Source of the DNA: Mycobacterium sp. PO1 | Lineage (GTDB): Bacteria > Actinomycetota > Actinomycetes > Mycobacteriales > Mycobacteriaceae | Direction: 5' to 3' | Assembly (NCBI RefSeq): GCF_017312405.1 | Contig: NZ_BLTG01000017.1 | Location: 1-64,000 of the forward strand | DNA: 64,000 bases | In this document: piece after piece, positions 1-8,696 of the stretch | Layout: the number at the start of each line of letters is the position of its first letter | Position numbering within the stretch: the stretch's first letter is position 1 | Notes under the pieces: model-generated | What the model was told of the DNA's origin: nothing | The model's database searches: none | The model's input: the letters and a program-made list of their open reading frames with translations, nothing else | Made by a program: the position numbers and the translations under genes

Positions 1-497
1 GCCTCGCGGCGCACGAAGTCGGCCACCCACAATCGGTCGGGAGCCGCGGCGAGGAACCTCCGAGCTACCCGGTCAGGGGCCCGGGTCGCGGCCGGATCAG
101 CGACAGTGGTGCGCACCGCGCGACGCTTGCAGGCGCCGCGCCATCCCATCTCCCGCATGAGTCGTTCCACGACGCAGCGTGAGACATCGAGGCCGTCGGT
201 GCGCAGCACAATCCATGTCTTGCGGGCGCCCAGGACTCGGTACAGTTTCTGGGACTGGCGCAGCCGCCAGATCGCATCGATCACCTGCGCGTCAGCCCAG
301 TCAGCCTTCGACGGACCCCGGCGCGCGCGGTGGGCGTAATACGTCGACGGGGCGATCGTGACGCCGAATTCACTGAGCACGGCGCACATCGACTCGACAC
401 CCCACTTGAGACCATCGGCGCCCACCCGTTTGTGCTGGTGGGCGCTGATGAACTCGACGACTACTGAGACGGCCGGTCGAGCTCGGCGGCGAAGAAA
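1..497 (-). CDS. IS3-family transposase OrfB (integrase core), partial
   Basis: Reading the minus strand one frame back from OrfA gives an open frame from the TTTTC slip site to the window edge. It contains SVVVEFISAHQ, then a region resembling the HTH_21 domain of IS3 OrfB (LYRVLGARKTWIVLR), and reaches LWVADF, the start of the rve/DDE core that carries the first catalytic Asp. The rest of the DDE domain lies outside the window. There is no obvious independent start, so production as an OrfAB fusion by -1 frameshifting is the likely mode. It is partial at its C-terminus. Confidence 0.8.
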
Positions 498-787
498 ACC
501 GAAGCCGCCTTCAAGATCGCGTTGGCCCGCTTGAGCTCGGCGTTCTCCCGGCGCAGCTTGCGCAGCACCTCGGATTCCTCGCTGGTCTGCCCGACTCGCT
601 GCCCGACGTCGATCTCGGCCTGGCGGACCCACTTGCGCACCGTTTCCGCAGTGCCGACACCCAGCAGGTCAGCAACCCGGCCCATCGCCTCCCACTCCGA
701 GGTCGAATCACCGCGCAGATCGGCCACCATCTGCACCGCCCGCGCCTTCAACTCGTCTGGATACCGCCTCGATGACTTCGATCCCAC
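461..787 (-). CDS. IS3-family transposase OrfA
   Basis: This 108-residue protein is the DNA-binding component of an IS3-type transposase. A helix-turn-helix (VADLLGVGTAETVRKWVRQ, about residues 38-56) is followed by a heptad leucine zipper (LRKLRRENAELKRANAIL, about 75-92), the classic OrfA layout. It ends FFAAELDRPSQ. The coding strand near its end contains a TTTTC run (494-498) suitable for -1 slippage into OrfB. The family assignment is secure; the subgroup is not determined. Confidence 0.9.
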   Translation of the reverse strand: MGSKSSRRYPDELKARAVQMVADLRGDSTSEWEAMGRVADLLGVGTAETVRKWVRQAEIDVGQRVGQTSEESEVLRKLRRENAELKRANAILKAASVFFAAELDRPSQ

Positions 788-980
788 GTGCCCATCCTTC
801 CCAACGGAAGAACTCTCCCGACACGCCGGGGCTGATCATCGTTGAGCGGGTTCCGGGCGAGGATGGGCTCGTCCGTTCGACGCCGGTGATGACACAGCCG
901 CCGACAACAGCGGTGAGACCACTCTTCCCTCCCAACCCGAAAGCGAGCATGATCGAGGGCACGACCCCCGGGAGGGCGTG

Positions 981-1238
981 ATGCCAGACATCGCGTGGCC
1001 GCACAAATTCGACGCTGCGGCACTCGACGAAATCGCATGGGGTTTCCTGTGCTCCGAATATGCCGGGCATCAGGACTGGGACGCTCCCCTGGACCGCCGA
1101 CTGGACACCTACCTTCGTCACCGAGGTCTCGAGCAGATTCTCAACGATGGCTCCGTGTACAACGCGGTGCTCGACCGTGTGATGGCGAACTTCCGGCGGG
1201 CCCGACGCAACGGCGTGCTCGAACCGCCCCATAGATGA
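981..1238 (+). CDS. Small hypothetical protein
   Basis: An 85-residue soluble protein that I do not recognise. GGAGG at 971-975 sits five bases before the ATG at 981, which fixes this start over the GTG just upstream at 978. The composition is balanced, with a Trp/Tyr-containing N-terminal half and an Arg-rich C-terminus (MANFRRARR). There is no signal peptide or membrane segment. It lies between the insertion element and the YihY gene, six bases from the latter, so the two may be co-transcribed. Confidence 0.55.
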   Translation: MPDIAWPHKFDAAALDEIAWGFLCSEYAGHQDWDAPLDRRLDTYLRHRGLEQILNDGSVYNAVLDRVMANFRRARRNGVLEPPHR

Positions 1239-1244
1239 CCGGCG

Positions 1245-2315
1245 ATGCCCGGGGCGGCCTGGTCTCATAGGCTCGAGGCGATGCTCTGGGAACGCGATCG
1301 GCGGCAACTGCAGGCACGGCTCACGAGACGCGCCCAAGCCGCCAAAACGAAACTCGAGCGTGAAGGCGCCGATCGCTTCGCGCAGCTGCCCCGCCCACTG
1401 CAGCAGGTCGCCAGGCTGATCTGGCATACAGGCCGCGGCGCGATCGACGACCGGGTGCCCGGCCTCGCGGCCGAGGCGGCACTGTTCACGCTGATCTCGC
1501 TTCCAGCGTTGCTGCTGGCCCTCATCGGATCACTGGGTTTCGTCGCCGCCACGCTGGGGCCTGAGGGCACGCAGGAATTCACCGAGCTGGTGCTCGGCAT
1601 CCCGGAGTCTTTCCTGTCCGACCCGACCTATGCGGCGTACGAACGCGCGGTGAACACCGTGCTTGCCCAAACCCAAGGTCGGGTGGTCTCCATCAGCCTG
1701 GTGCTCAGCATCTGGACGGGGTCCCGGGCGATCAATCGCTATCTCGAGACCATCACCATCGCCTACGGTGTACCTCCGCGCTCGGGCTGGCGGCGTCGAC
1801 TGTTGGCGTTGGGCATGACCCTTGGAGCAATGGTCGGCGCGGTGGCGCTGCTGCCGCCGATGGTGTTCGGACCGCGGCTTGTGGAATGGCTGGCCCCGGA
1901 CGCTGTCGCGGATACCACGCTGCGTGTGCTGGATGTGATGTTCTGGCCCAGCGTCATCGTTCTTGTGCTGGCCGCTCTCGCCACGCTTTATCACGTCGGA
2001 GTCCCTTGGCAGACACCTTGGCGCCGAGACCTGCCGGGAGCCGTTCTGGCAGTTGTGCTGTGGCTGATCGCATCTGCAGGGTTGCGTGCGTACCTGACGA
2101 TGAGCGCGAGCACGGACGCCGTGTTCAGTCAGCTCGCCGTACCGATCGCCGTGGTGTTGTGGCTTTACCTCACTGCGTTCGCGGTGCTGCTGGGCGCCGA
2201 GTTCAACGCCGCCATCGAGCGGATGTGGCCGCACGACAGCTACCCGTGGCGGCTACGCCAGTTGCGGAGGCGGCTGATTACTCAGTCGAACGACGAGCAA
2301 GGAGAAGGACAGTGA
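1245..2315 (+). CDS. YihY/BrkB-family inner membrane protein
   Basis: A 356-residue polytopic membrane protein. A charged N-terminal region of about 60 residues precedes six hydrophobic segments, and the family pattern AAEAALFTLISLPALLLALIG and the C-terminal LWLYLTAFAVLLGAEFNAAIE are clear. The family (UPF0761; once misnamed ribonuclease BN) has no agreed function; envelope or transport roles are inferred. The start could also be the ATG at 1281. Its stop overlaps the GTG of the DUF427 gene by four bases, so the two are translationally coupled. Confidence 0.85.
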   Translation: MPGAAWSHRLEAMLWERDRRQLQARLTRRAQAAKTKLEREGADRFAQLPRPLQQVARLIWHTGRGAIDDRVPGLAAEAALFTLISLPALLLALIGSLGFVAATLGPEGTQEFTELVLGIPESFLSDPTYAAYERAVNTVLAQTQGRVVSISLVLSIWTGSRAINRYLETITIAYGVPPRSGWRRRLLALGMTLGAMVGAVALLPPMVFGPRLVEWLAPDAVADTTLRVLDVMFWPSVIVLVLAALATLYHVGVPWQTPWRRDLPGAVLAVVLWLIASAGLRAYLTMSASTDAVFSQLAVPIAVVLWLYLTAFAVLLGAEFNAAIERMWPHDSYPWRLRQLRRRLITQSNDEQGEGQ

Positions 2316-3082
2316 CGGACACCCCGCAGGACTACCCCCGGATGGCGGCCGCGCGGGGCCGCGTCGAGCCCTCGCCGCGGCGGGTCCGCGGATTTGTCGG
2401 CGACAAGCTGATCTTCGACACCATGTCGGCTCGTTACGTGTGGGAAGTGCCCTACTATCCGCAGTACTACATCCCGCTCGACGACGTCCAACCATCTGCT
2501 TTGCAGGACGACAACCACCCGCAGACAGTGCAGTTCGGCCCGTCGCGACTCTTCTCGGTGATCGGGCCGACGGCGACACACCAGTCGGCCGCCCGAGTGT
2601 TCGACGACGACGGCGGGCCGGTGAGCGGTCTTGTGCGCTTCGAGTGGTCAGCGCTGTCGTGGTTCGAAGAGGACGAACCGATCTACGGCCATCCACGCAA
2701 TCCATACGCCCGTGTCGATGCGCTGCGCTCGCACCGGCACGTCACCGTGGCGGTCGACGGGGTTGCTCTCGCAGAGACCCGCAGCCCCGTTCTGCTGTTC
2801 GAAACAGGTCTGCCGACAAGGTATTACATCGACCAGACCGACGTGACGTTCGAGCATCTGGAACCGACGAGCACCCAGACGCTGTGCCCCTACAAGGGCG
2901 TCACCTCCGCGTATTGGTCGGTGCGGGCGGGGGACGCCGTCCACACCGATCTGGCGTGGACGTACCACACACCGTTGCCGGCGGTGGCCTCGATCGCGAA
3001 CATGGTCGCGTTCTACAACGAGAAGGTCGACATCACGCTCGATGGGGTGGCGCTGTCGCGACCGCAGACACACTTCAGCTGA
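2312..3082 (+). CDS. DUF427 domain protein
   Basis: This 256-residue protein contains two DUF427 modules. The first is near residues 25-60 (GDKLIFDTMSARYVWEVPYY) and the second near 145-240 (VDGVALAETRSPVLLFETGL, then YYIDQTDV, CPYKGVTSAYWSV and NEKVDITLDG). The start is the GTG at 2312, preceded by GGAGAAGG and overlapping the upstream stop. An open frame continues further upstream but lies inside the YihY gene. DUF427 proteins are soluble beta-rich proteins of unknown biochemical function, common in mycobacteria. Confidence 0.85.
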   Translation: MTDTPQDYPRMAAARGRVEPSPRRVRGFVGDKLIFDTMSARYVWEVPYYPQYYIPLDDVQPSALQDDNHPQTVQFGPSRLFSVIGPTATHQSAARVFDDDGGPVSGLVRFEWSALSWFEEDEPIYGHPRNPYARVDALRSHRHVTVAVDGVALAETRSPVLLFETGLPTRYYIDQTDVTFEHLEPTSTQTLCPYKGVTSAYWSVRAGDAVHTDLAWTYHTPLPAVASIANMVAFYNEKVDITLDGVALSRPQTHFS

Positions 3083-3124
3083 CCGAGCGGCATAAACGCG
3101 TCGACGAGCGGGTACCCCGCTTCC

Positions 3125-3541
3125 ATGCGAGGCGCCGCGTGGTGGGTGCCGACCACGGTGGCCGTGGTCGCGGCTTCCGCGTGCTCCGCGCCGCCCGCCG
3201 CTTTGGGAACTCGTACTGCAGAAGTCCGGATCGGCGACGGCTCAGCCGAGCGTTTTCCCGTCGTCTGCAATCAGTACAAGTGGCAGTGGATCATCGAGAC
3301 GTCCGAGTCCGATCCTGGCTTCACCGCAATCGTGAACACCGGTGAAACCGTCACCGCCGAACTGGTGCATCTGCGCGGCGTGGACGGGTTTTCCGGCACG
3401 TTCGGCCGCGACGTCGTCGGCGAGGGGACAGCGCGCGTCGACAACGGCGTCTTCCACATCTCCGGCACCGCGTTCGGCGGAACGGAAGACGACCCGGCGG
3501 CGATGCTCGACCGGGATTTCAGCATCCGCACCGACTGCTGA
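3125..3541 (+). CDS. LpqH-like (19-kDa antigen family) lipoprotein
   Basis: A 138-residue exported protein. The N-terminus has a hydrophobic stretch ending AASACSAPP, a degenerate lipobox with Ala at -3. The mature part resembles mycobacterial LpqH: VVCNQYKW near the N-terminus, a central glycine-rich beta region, HISGTAFG, and a C-terminal FSIRTDC that matches the family's F-E/S-I-x-x-C ending. The two conserved cysteines probably form a disulfide. The role is a surface lipoprotein of unknown biochemical activity. It converges on the WS/DGAT gene, with only eight bases between the stops. Confidence 0.75.
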   Translation: MRGAAWWVPTTVAVVAASACSAPPAALGTRTAEVRIGDGSAERFPVVCNQYKWQWIIETSESDPGFTAIVNTGETVTAELVHLRGVDGFSGTFGRDVVGEGTARVDNGVFHISGTAFGGTEDDPAAMLDRDFSIRTDC

Positions 3542-3549
3542 TAAAGCAC

Positions 3550-4905
3550 TCAAGCGCCTGCCAGCGCCAGCACCTCGTCGAAACCTGCGCGCAGGCAGTC
3601 GCAGAAAAGGTCGGGGTCGGGGATCGCTCCGGTATCGACGTCGATGCCCAGCGCACAGGTATCGACGTAAGTCAGCAGCGTGACGTTGACCGCAGACCCG
3701 ATCGTCGGACCAAAGGCATATTGCATCGTCACCGCAGCGCCGCCGAGAGACACCGGCACCGGAATGCCCGGCACGTCACTGGCGAGAAAGTCGACGTGGC
3801 GCAGAATCGACCCGATGTACCACCGGGGCATCAGGTTCAACGCTCCGGCGATCAATTGGGTATGGGGAAGGGACTTCTCGTGCCTCACCCGGTCGGTGCG
3901 CCCCCGGATCTCGCGGATCCGCTGCGCGGGGTCGGCGATCCCGACCGGGATGTCGAAACGCATCAGCGTGATGTGGTTCCCACCCGGAGCGTCGCCGGCG
4001 ACGCGCAGGCTGATCGGCATCGACAGATGCAACGCCCCGACGTTGACGTCGTGCTTCTCGTGATAGAGCCGCAAACCGCCGGCCAGTCCGGCGACGAATG
4101 CGTCGTTGAGCGCGGCATCGCAGCGGTGCGCCGCGTCGCGCAGCTGCGGCATCGGCACCTCGAGCACGTCGAGACGACGGGTCAGGGTGCGGTTGGTCAT
4201 CAACGGCGATCCGGTGTGATTGACCGGGCGCACGGTGCGGTACACCGATGCGGCGAGCTCGGCCGCTGAACCAACGGTGCGTGCCGGGTTGCGGATCCCT
4301 TGGAAGAGCAGCTTCGGAAGCGACGACAGCGCGGCGGCCGCGCCGCCGAGGGCACCCACGCCGTACCGCGCGGCGTCGAGATACCCGTCCAGCGGCGACG
4401 CCGACGACGGTGTCGGCGGCGCCAGATCATCGGTCGACAGGTCGGACAGCCCGAACAGGGCCATCGCGATCTGCACTCCCCCGACACCGTCAGTGAGCGC
4501 GTGGTGGAAGGTGCACAGCACGGCCGCGCCACCGTCGGCCAACCCCTCGATCAACGTGATCTTCCACAACGGCCGCGCCCGGTCGAAGTCCTCCATCTGC
4601 GCCAGCCGGGCCATCTCTAGGACGTGGTCGAGGGAGCCCGGCGCGGGTGCGGCAATCCGACGCATGTGGAAGTCCAGGTCGAACTCGGCGCACGGCTGCC
4701 AACGCGGCGGAGCCGACAACGGCGAGTTCACCACGCGTTGCCGCATCATCGGCAGTTCATGAGTGAGCCGCTCAACGCGGTCGCGCACCTCGGCCCAATC
4801 CGGCGATGCGTCCAGCAACAGGACCGTCACCACCGTCGACCGCAACCGCGGGTCGCTTTCCATGGACCAGGTGAATGCGTCACTGCTGCGCATGAATTCG
4901 TTCAT
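3550..4905 (-). CDS. Wax ester synthase/diacylglycerol O-acyltransferase (WS/DGAT)
   Basis: A 451-residue acyltransferase that esterifies acyl-CoA to diacylglycerol or fatty alcohols, making storage lipid. The catalytic HHxxxDG motif is at about residues 134-140 (FHHALTDGVGG). The N-terminus MNEFMRSSDAFTW matches the family's usual beginning, and AGGAG just upstream supports the ATG at 4905. The C-terminal domain includes SNVPG-type sequence (SDVPGIPVPV). Mycobacteria carry many paralogues; the substrate cannot be told from sequence. Confidence 0.92.
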   Translation of the reverse strand: MNEFMRSSDAFTWSMESDPRLRSTVVTVLLLDASPDWAEVRDRVERLTHELPMMRQRVVNSPLSAPPRWQPCAEFDLDFHMRRIAAPAPGSLDHVLEMARLAQMEDFDRARPLWKITLIEGLADGGAAVLCTFHHALTDGVGGVQIAMALFGLSDLSTDDLAPPTPSSASPLDGYLDAARYGVGALGGAAAALSSLPKLLFQGIRNPARTVGSAAELAASVYRTVRPVNHTGSPLMTNRTLTRRLDVLEVPMPQLRDAAHRCDAALNDAFVAGLAGGLRLYHEKHDVNVGALHLSMPISLRVAGDAPGGNHITLMRFDIPVGIADPAQRIREIRGRTDRVRHEKSLPHTQLIAGALNLMPRWYIGSILRHVDFLASDVPGIPVPVSLGGAAVTMQYAFGPTIGSAVNVTLLTYVDTCALGIDVDTGAIPDPDLFCDCLRAGFDEVLALAGA

Positions 4906-5135
4906 CGTGTGCTCCTGCTCACACCTCACGGTAGGACGCGCGCCGAAGATTCGACAGGCTTTGCGCCCAGAGAGGACCTTGTGCCCTCGAGGTGACGACG
5001 CAAGTCCCGGAGAGTGCCACGGGGCAGCTTGCCAGAGCCGAAAGACCTCCAAGGCTGGGACGAAAGCCTCTTCGGCGTCGCGGGTGAGGCGGTGACAGTC
5101 AGAAAGCTGAGAGCGGCCCGGAACGAGGTGAACCG

Positions 5136-6743
5136 ATGCGCCGATGCACCTGCTCCACCATCGCCGTCCTGACGGCGGTTGTGTCAGTGATCGGTCTGTG
5201 GACCGGCGCGATGGTCAACTCGGCGTTCGCTTGGTCGGCTACCGCGCTCATCATGGGCGGTAACTCCCACCCACTGAGTATCCCGCAGGACACGACGGAG
5301 TTCATCACTGACTACGTCGATTCAGCCGACACGTACTTCATCCGTCCGAGCGGTCTCTGTGACCGGCCGTGTGCCCTCGTGGCCGTCTACACCCCTGAAG
5401 AGTTCCGTTTCGTCACCGGCTTCTTCGACATGACCTTCGACCAATCGGTGGCCGTCGGACAAGCGAACCTCGATGAGTGCGTCAAAGGAAATCCGTGCAC
5501 GGTGACGAGCGCGCCGTACGTCCACACCGACCTCCGCGCGCTGGCCGATAGCTCCTATGTGATCTACGGATATTCCGAAAGCGCCACGGTCGCGAGCAAC
5601 CAGAAGCTGGACCTGATCGCGCACCCGACCTCGACTCCGGTGAGCTTTCTGCTGCTCGCGAACCCCAATCGGCCCAACGGCGGCATCCTCGAACGTTTCG
5701 TCGGGACGTACATCCCCATTCTGGGCGTGACGTTCAACGGGGCCACGCCGACGTTTTCGCCCCAGCCGGCGCCGCTGACAACCGTCGACGTCGCCCGCCA
5801 GTACGACGGTTGGGCCGACTTCCCCACCAATCCGCTGAACTTGCTCGCCGACGTCAACGCCTTGCTCGGAACGGTTGTGCTGCACGGTAATTACTTCGGC
5901 ACGACCGCGCCACAGTTACAGGGCCAGTATCGAGACACCACGTACTACCTGATCCCGACCGAGGTCGTCCCGTTACTCGTACCGTTGACGTGGATCCCGT
6001 TGGTGGGCCGACCGTTGGCGGTCGGCCTCGATCCTGCTCTGCGCGTTCTGATCGAGATGGGCTACGACCGCACCGTCAATCCGGGCGAGCCGACCCCGGC
6101 GCGATACTTGTACGTGCCGGATCTCGTGAAGGCCGTCGTCGACTTCCTCGTCGCGATCCCCACCGGCGTGGACAACGCGATCAGTGAGTTGACCGGCGAT
6201 CCGAACTGCCGACCGTTGCACACCGAAATACCGAACAGCCCGTTCGGCGTGGGCGGGCCTCCGGTGTACACGGGTGCCGTCGACCCCTATGGCGAACCCG
6301 TGCCTTACGACACCATGCCGGCCGATACGGACACCGGTGGGGTCACCGCTGCCGACCATGCGCCGACCGTGCCTGGCGAAGCGCTGGAAGAGGACGCCAC
6401 CGACGCATCTTTGCCTGGTGCAATCTCCAGCGGAGACTCGTTTGACCGGGGAGGAGACCAGCAGGTGCAGTCTGCTTCGGAAGTCAGCCTCACCGATACC
6501 GACACCGACACCGACACCGATGATGGGGTCGTGACGACTGAGGCGTGGGCCTCCGAGATCCCCGTCTCCGAGAAACCCGCGCGTGAGGGCCCGCAGCCCG
6601 ATATCTATTCAGGCGAGGACAGCCGTGCGTCCAGCGATGATGATCAGGTCGCGGAGTCGTCGTTCGACCGCGTGTCTACCCCGCTGGATGACTCCGCCGA
6701 GGACGCCACGTCGTCGGACTCGGGCGGGGAAGCCGCAGCGTGA
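5136..6743 (+). CDS. Exported PE-PPE-domain serine hydrolase with acidic C-terminal tail
   Basis: A 535-residue protein with an N-terminal signal sequence (hydrophobic core about residues 9-31). It is followed by a PE-PPE domain (PF08237), an alpha/beta-hydrolase-like fold with the nucleophile elbow GYSES at 145-149 (Ser147). No PE or PPE helical domain precedes it. From about residue 390 the protein becomes a disordered Asp/Ser/Thr/Glu-rich tail that includes a TDTDTDTDTD run. Known PE-PPE-domain proteins hydrolyse short-chain esters or cyclise trehalose mycolates; the substrate here is unknown. Surface or secreted location is inferred. Confidence 0.82.
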   Translation: MRRCTCSTIAVLTAVVSVIGLWTGAMVNSAFAWSATALIMGGNSHPLSIPQDTTEFITDYVDSADTYFIRPSGLCDRPCALVAVYTPEEFRFVTGFFDMTFDQSVAVGQANLDECVKGNPCTVTSAPYVHTDLRALADSSYVIYGYSESATVASNQKLDLIAHPTSTPVSFLLLANPNRPNGGILERFVGTYIPILGVTFNGATPTFSPQPAPLTTVDVARQYDGWADFPTNPLNLLADVNALLGTVVLHGNYFGTTAPQLQGQYRDTTYYLIPTEVVPLLVPLTWIPLVGRPLAVGLDPALRVLIEMGYDRTVNPGEPTPARYLYVPDLVKAVVDFLVAIPTGVDNAISELTGDPNCRPLHTEIPNSPFGVGGPPVYTGAVDPYGEPVPYDTMPADTDTGGVTAADHAPTVPGEALEEDATDASLPGAISSGDSFDRGGDQQVQSASEVSLTDTDTDTDTDDGVVTTEAWASEIPVSEKPAREGPQPDIYSGEDSRASSDDDQVAESSFDRVSTPLDDSAEDATSSDSGGEAAA

Positions 6744-6891
6744 TCTTCTCCCTTTCCTGCACGGCATCTGATCTCTGCGATCTGGAGGGTCCATGGCGGG
6801 CAGGCCACCTGCGAAGCCGACCTTGGCCTCGACGTCAACGCGCGTGACGGTCGTCGACCTGTCGAGTTGAGCGTTGCTGCCGTGTTTCCGG

Positions 6892-7071
6892 TCAGTTCCG
6901 CAGCACCGGATCCAGTATCAGCGTCACTGCGCCGTGCGCCGGCTCGGGTGGCGCAGGTCGAGAGCGGCCGTTCGGCGCGACGGGCACGCCGTGCCGGATG
7001 GCGCTCGCGGTGTCGATTCCCCGCGCGAACTCGGCGGCCGCGTCGACGACGGACCTCATCCATGTACGCAT
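6892..7071 (-). CDS. Small hypothetical protein (59 aa)
   Basis: A 59-residue frame starting at ATG 7071 (MRTWMRSVVDAAAEFARG) and ending LILDPVLRN. It has strong G/C preference at third codon positions and a GGACTGAGGAA ribosome-binding stretch directly before the start. An amphipathic N-terminal helix is predicted by eye, and the C-terminal half is Pro/Arg-rich. It is transcribed away from the TetR gene at 7159, and the two share an 87-base intergenic region with a direct repeat, so it may be a target of that regulator. The function is unknown. Confidence 0.55.
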   Translation of the reverse strand: MRTWMRSVVDAAAEFARGIDTASAIRHGVPVAPNGRSRPAPPEPAHGAVTLILDPVLRN

Positions 7072-7094
7072 TTCCTCAGTCCTTTCATCTCACC

Positions 7095-7140
7095 GATCTG
7101 TGAAGTTCACGCCGTACGCTACTATACTGATCTGTGAAGT
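7095..7140 (+). promoter_or_regulatory. Direct repeats and -10-like element between divergent genes
   Basis: The 12-mer GATCTGTGAAGT occurs twice, at 7095-7106 and 7129-7140, and TATACT at 7123-7128 could serve as a -10 for the TetR gene. Spaced identical 12-mers next to a TetR gene suggest operator sites for autoregulation and control of the divergent small gene. This is inferred from position only. Confidence 0.5.
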
Positions 7141-7158
7141 CAAGGGAAGGGGCCGACG

Positions 7159-7737
7159 GTGAAAAGCGATGAACTGCGGCTGACGCCCGGCGCGAGGCGC
7201 ATCCTTGAGGTGGCGTCGCACCTGTTCTACCGCGACGGCATCCACGCGGTGGGCGTCGACACCATCGCCGCCGAATCCGGTGTCACGAAGCGAACGCTGT
7301 ACGACCGGTTCGGCTCCAAGGACGCTCTCGTCGCGGCGTACCTGCGTCGGCGACACGAACTGTGGTGGCAGCAGTTCGAGCAACGTATCGCCGCAGCCGA
7401 ATCACCGCGTGCGCTAGTGGTTTTCGATGCCTACCTCGACGACGCGACCATGGTCAGCCGCGGCTGCGCCTTCGTCAACGCCGCAGCTGAACTACCCCGC
7501 GATCACGCCGCCTACACCGCAATCCGCGAACACAAGCAGGCGGTGCGCGACCGGCTCGCCGAACTGGTGGCAGAGGACCGCCCTGACCCCGCCGAGGCGC
7601 GCCGGTTGGCCGAGCACGTCTTTCTCCTGGTGGAGGGTGCCATCGTGCACCGCGGGCTCGACGACAGCACCCAACCGATGGATACAGCGCGGGACATCGC
7701 CCGCGATCTGTTGAATGCGGAGCCGATAGCGACCTAG
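7159..7737 (+). CDS. TetR-family transcriptional regulator
   Basis: A 192-residue repressor-type protein. The N-terminal TetR helix-turn-helix spans about residues 12-58 (RILEVASHLFYRDGIHAVGV, then TIAAESGVTKRTLYDRFGSK). The remainder is a variable ligand-binding domain. The GTG start at 7159 follows GGAAGGGG. It is divergent from the 59-residue gene and is followed at a distance by a four-TM membrane protein. The ligand is unknown; the direct repeats upstream are candidate operators. Confidence 0.9.
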   Translation: MKSDELRLTPGARRILEVASHLFYRDGIHAVGVDTIAAESGVTKRTLYDRFGSKDALVAAYLRRRHELWWQQFEQRIAAAESPRALVVFDAYLDDATMVSRGCAFVNAAAELPRDHAAYTAIREHKQAVRDRLAELVAEDRPDPAEARRLAEHVFLLVEGAIVHRGLDDSTQPMDTARDIARDLLNAEPIAT

Positions 7738-7813
7738 TCGCTGAGTTGAAAACAACCAAGAAGACCGGACAACGTGAAAATATGGGCCTGTACCTCGACG
7801 AGGGGCGGTGCTG

Positions 7814-8239
7814 ATGTCCGGGCACAACGAAACCAACCGCGGTCCGGTCTTCCTGCTGAGGGTGGCGGTCGCGGTCATCGGGCTGATCTTCATCCTCGGC
7901 GTGTATCCGTTGACGGTGGTGTGGCCGTCGGGCTGGGCGTGGGGACACGGATCGTCGCACTACCTGGCCATGATCATCGGCCTGTACGCCACGCTGGGCG
8001 TGTTCCTGCTGATGGCGACGCGTGATCCGCTCGCCAACCGAAGCCTGATCTGGTTCACGGCGGTATCCAGCGCGGTGCACGCCGTGATCATGGCCGTCCA
8101 AGCACTCGCGGATGCCGGCGAGCGGGGTCATCTTGTCGGTGACGTTCCCGCCTTGCTCATCGTCGCCATTGTTCTGGCGTTGTTGATGCGCCGCGCGGAA
8201 ACCCCGCGCAGCATGACCAGCGCCCCGCACACACCGTGA
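7814..8239 (+). CDS. Four-TM hypothetical membrane protein
   Basis: A protein of about 141 residues with four hydrophobic segments: FLLRVAVAVIGLIFILGVYP, YLAMIIGLYATLGVFLLMA, LIWFTAVSSAVHAVIMAVQA and VPALLIVAIVLALLM. GAGGGGCGG precedes the ATG at 7814; a GTG two codons earlier is the alternative. It resembles small DUF-type membrane proteins found beside TetR regulators, but I cannot assign a function. Its stop overlaps the next start (GTGA), so it is coupled to the META-domain lipoprotein. Confidence 0.75.
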   Translation: MSGHNETNRGPVFLLRVAVAVIGLIFILGVYPLTVVWPSGWAWGHGSSHYLAMIIGLYATLGVFLLMATRDPLANRSLIWFTAVSSAVHAVIMAVQALADAGERGHLVGDVPALLIVAIVLALLMRRAETPRSMTSAPHTP

Positions 8240-8688
8240 AAGCCGCGATCGCCGCTGCGACGGCCGCGGTGCTGACGGGGTGTTCGGCACCGACCGCGGA
8301 AGCGGCCACGAGCCTCGACGGGACGACGTGGAAGCTGACCGAAATCCAATCCATGGACGACGCGCAGGGCACCACCACAGTTCCGGCAGAGCAGCTGTAC
8401 ACCGTTGACTTCGGCGTCCGCGACGGCGAATCCGGCCGCGCCGCCTTCCAGATCGATTGCAACCGCGGCTCGTCGAGCTGGCAGGCCAGCGCCGATGACT
8501 CCGCCGACTCAGGACAGCTCGATTTCGGCCCGATCGCTGTCACCGAGATGGCCTGCCCGCCCGGATCGTTGGACCAGCGCGTGTCGCGGGCGCTGACGGC
8601 CGTGCGCAGCTACGTGCTCCAGGACGGGCGCTTGCACCTCTCCCTCTTCGCCGACTCAGGCATCCTGACCTGGGAGCCCACCGACTGA
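8236..8688 (+). CDS. META-domain lipoprotein
   Basis: A 150-residue exported protein. The N-terminus ends in a perfect lipobox, LTGC, predicting cleavage and lipidation at about Cys16. The mature region fits the META/HslJ fold: TTWKLTEIQS at the start, a central IDCNRGSS matching the family's CN-G segment, and a closing LHLSLFADSGILTWEPT. META proteins are small envelope proteins of unclear role, and HslJ of E. coli is linked to novobiocin resistance. The start is the GTG at 8236, overlapping the upstream stop. Confidence 0.75.
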   Translation: MKAAIAAATAAVLTGCSAPTAEAATSLDGTTWKLTEIQSMDDAQGTTTVPAEQLYTVDFGVRDGESGRAAFQIDCNRGSSSWQASADDSADSGQLDFGPIAVTEMACPPGSLDQRVSRALTAVRSYVLQDGRLHLSLFADSGILTWEPTD

Positions 8689-8696
8689 AACACGGC

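Larger units (their letters stand above)
1..787 (-). mobile_element. IS3-family insertion sequence, truncated by the window edge
   Basis: Two overlapping reading frames in the IS3 arrangement are visible: a short OrfA with a helix-turn-helix and leucine zipper, and an OrfB in the -1 frame that continues off the left edge. The inner end lies somewhere in 788-980, but I could not identify a terminal inverted repeat or target duplication there. The part present seems intact rather than decayed. Confidence 0.85.

Noticed and set aside
708-1427. 239-residue open frame on the minus strand
   Set aside because: It runs across the end of the insertion element and antisense to two better-supported genes, and its residues show no domain.
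1530-2234. 234-residue antisense frame inside the YihY gene
   Set aside because: His/Arg/Gln-rich composition typical of a shadow frame; the sense strand has a clear six-TM family match.
6490-6530. ACCGAC-type repeats in the PE-PPE gene as a phase-variable tract
   Set aside because: The repeat unit is six bases and in frame, so changes would alter tail length but not switch the gene off.
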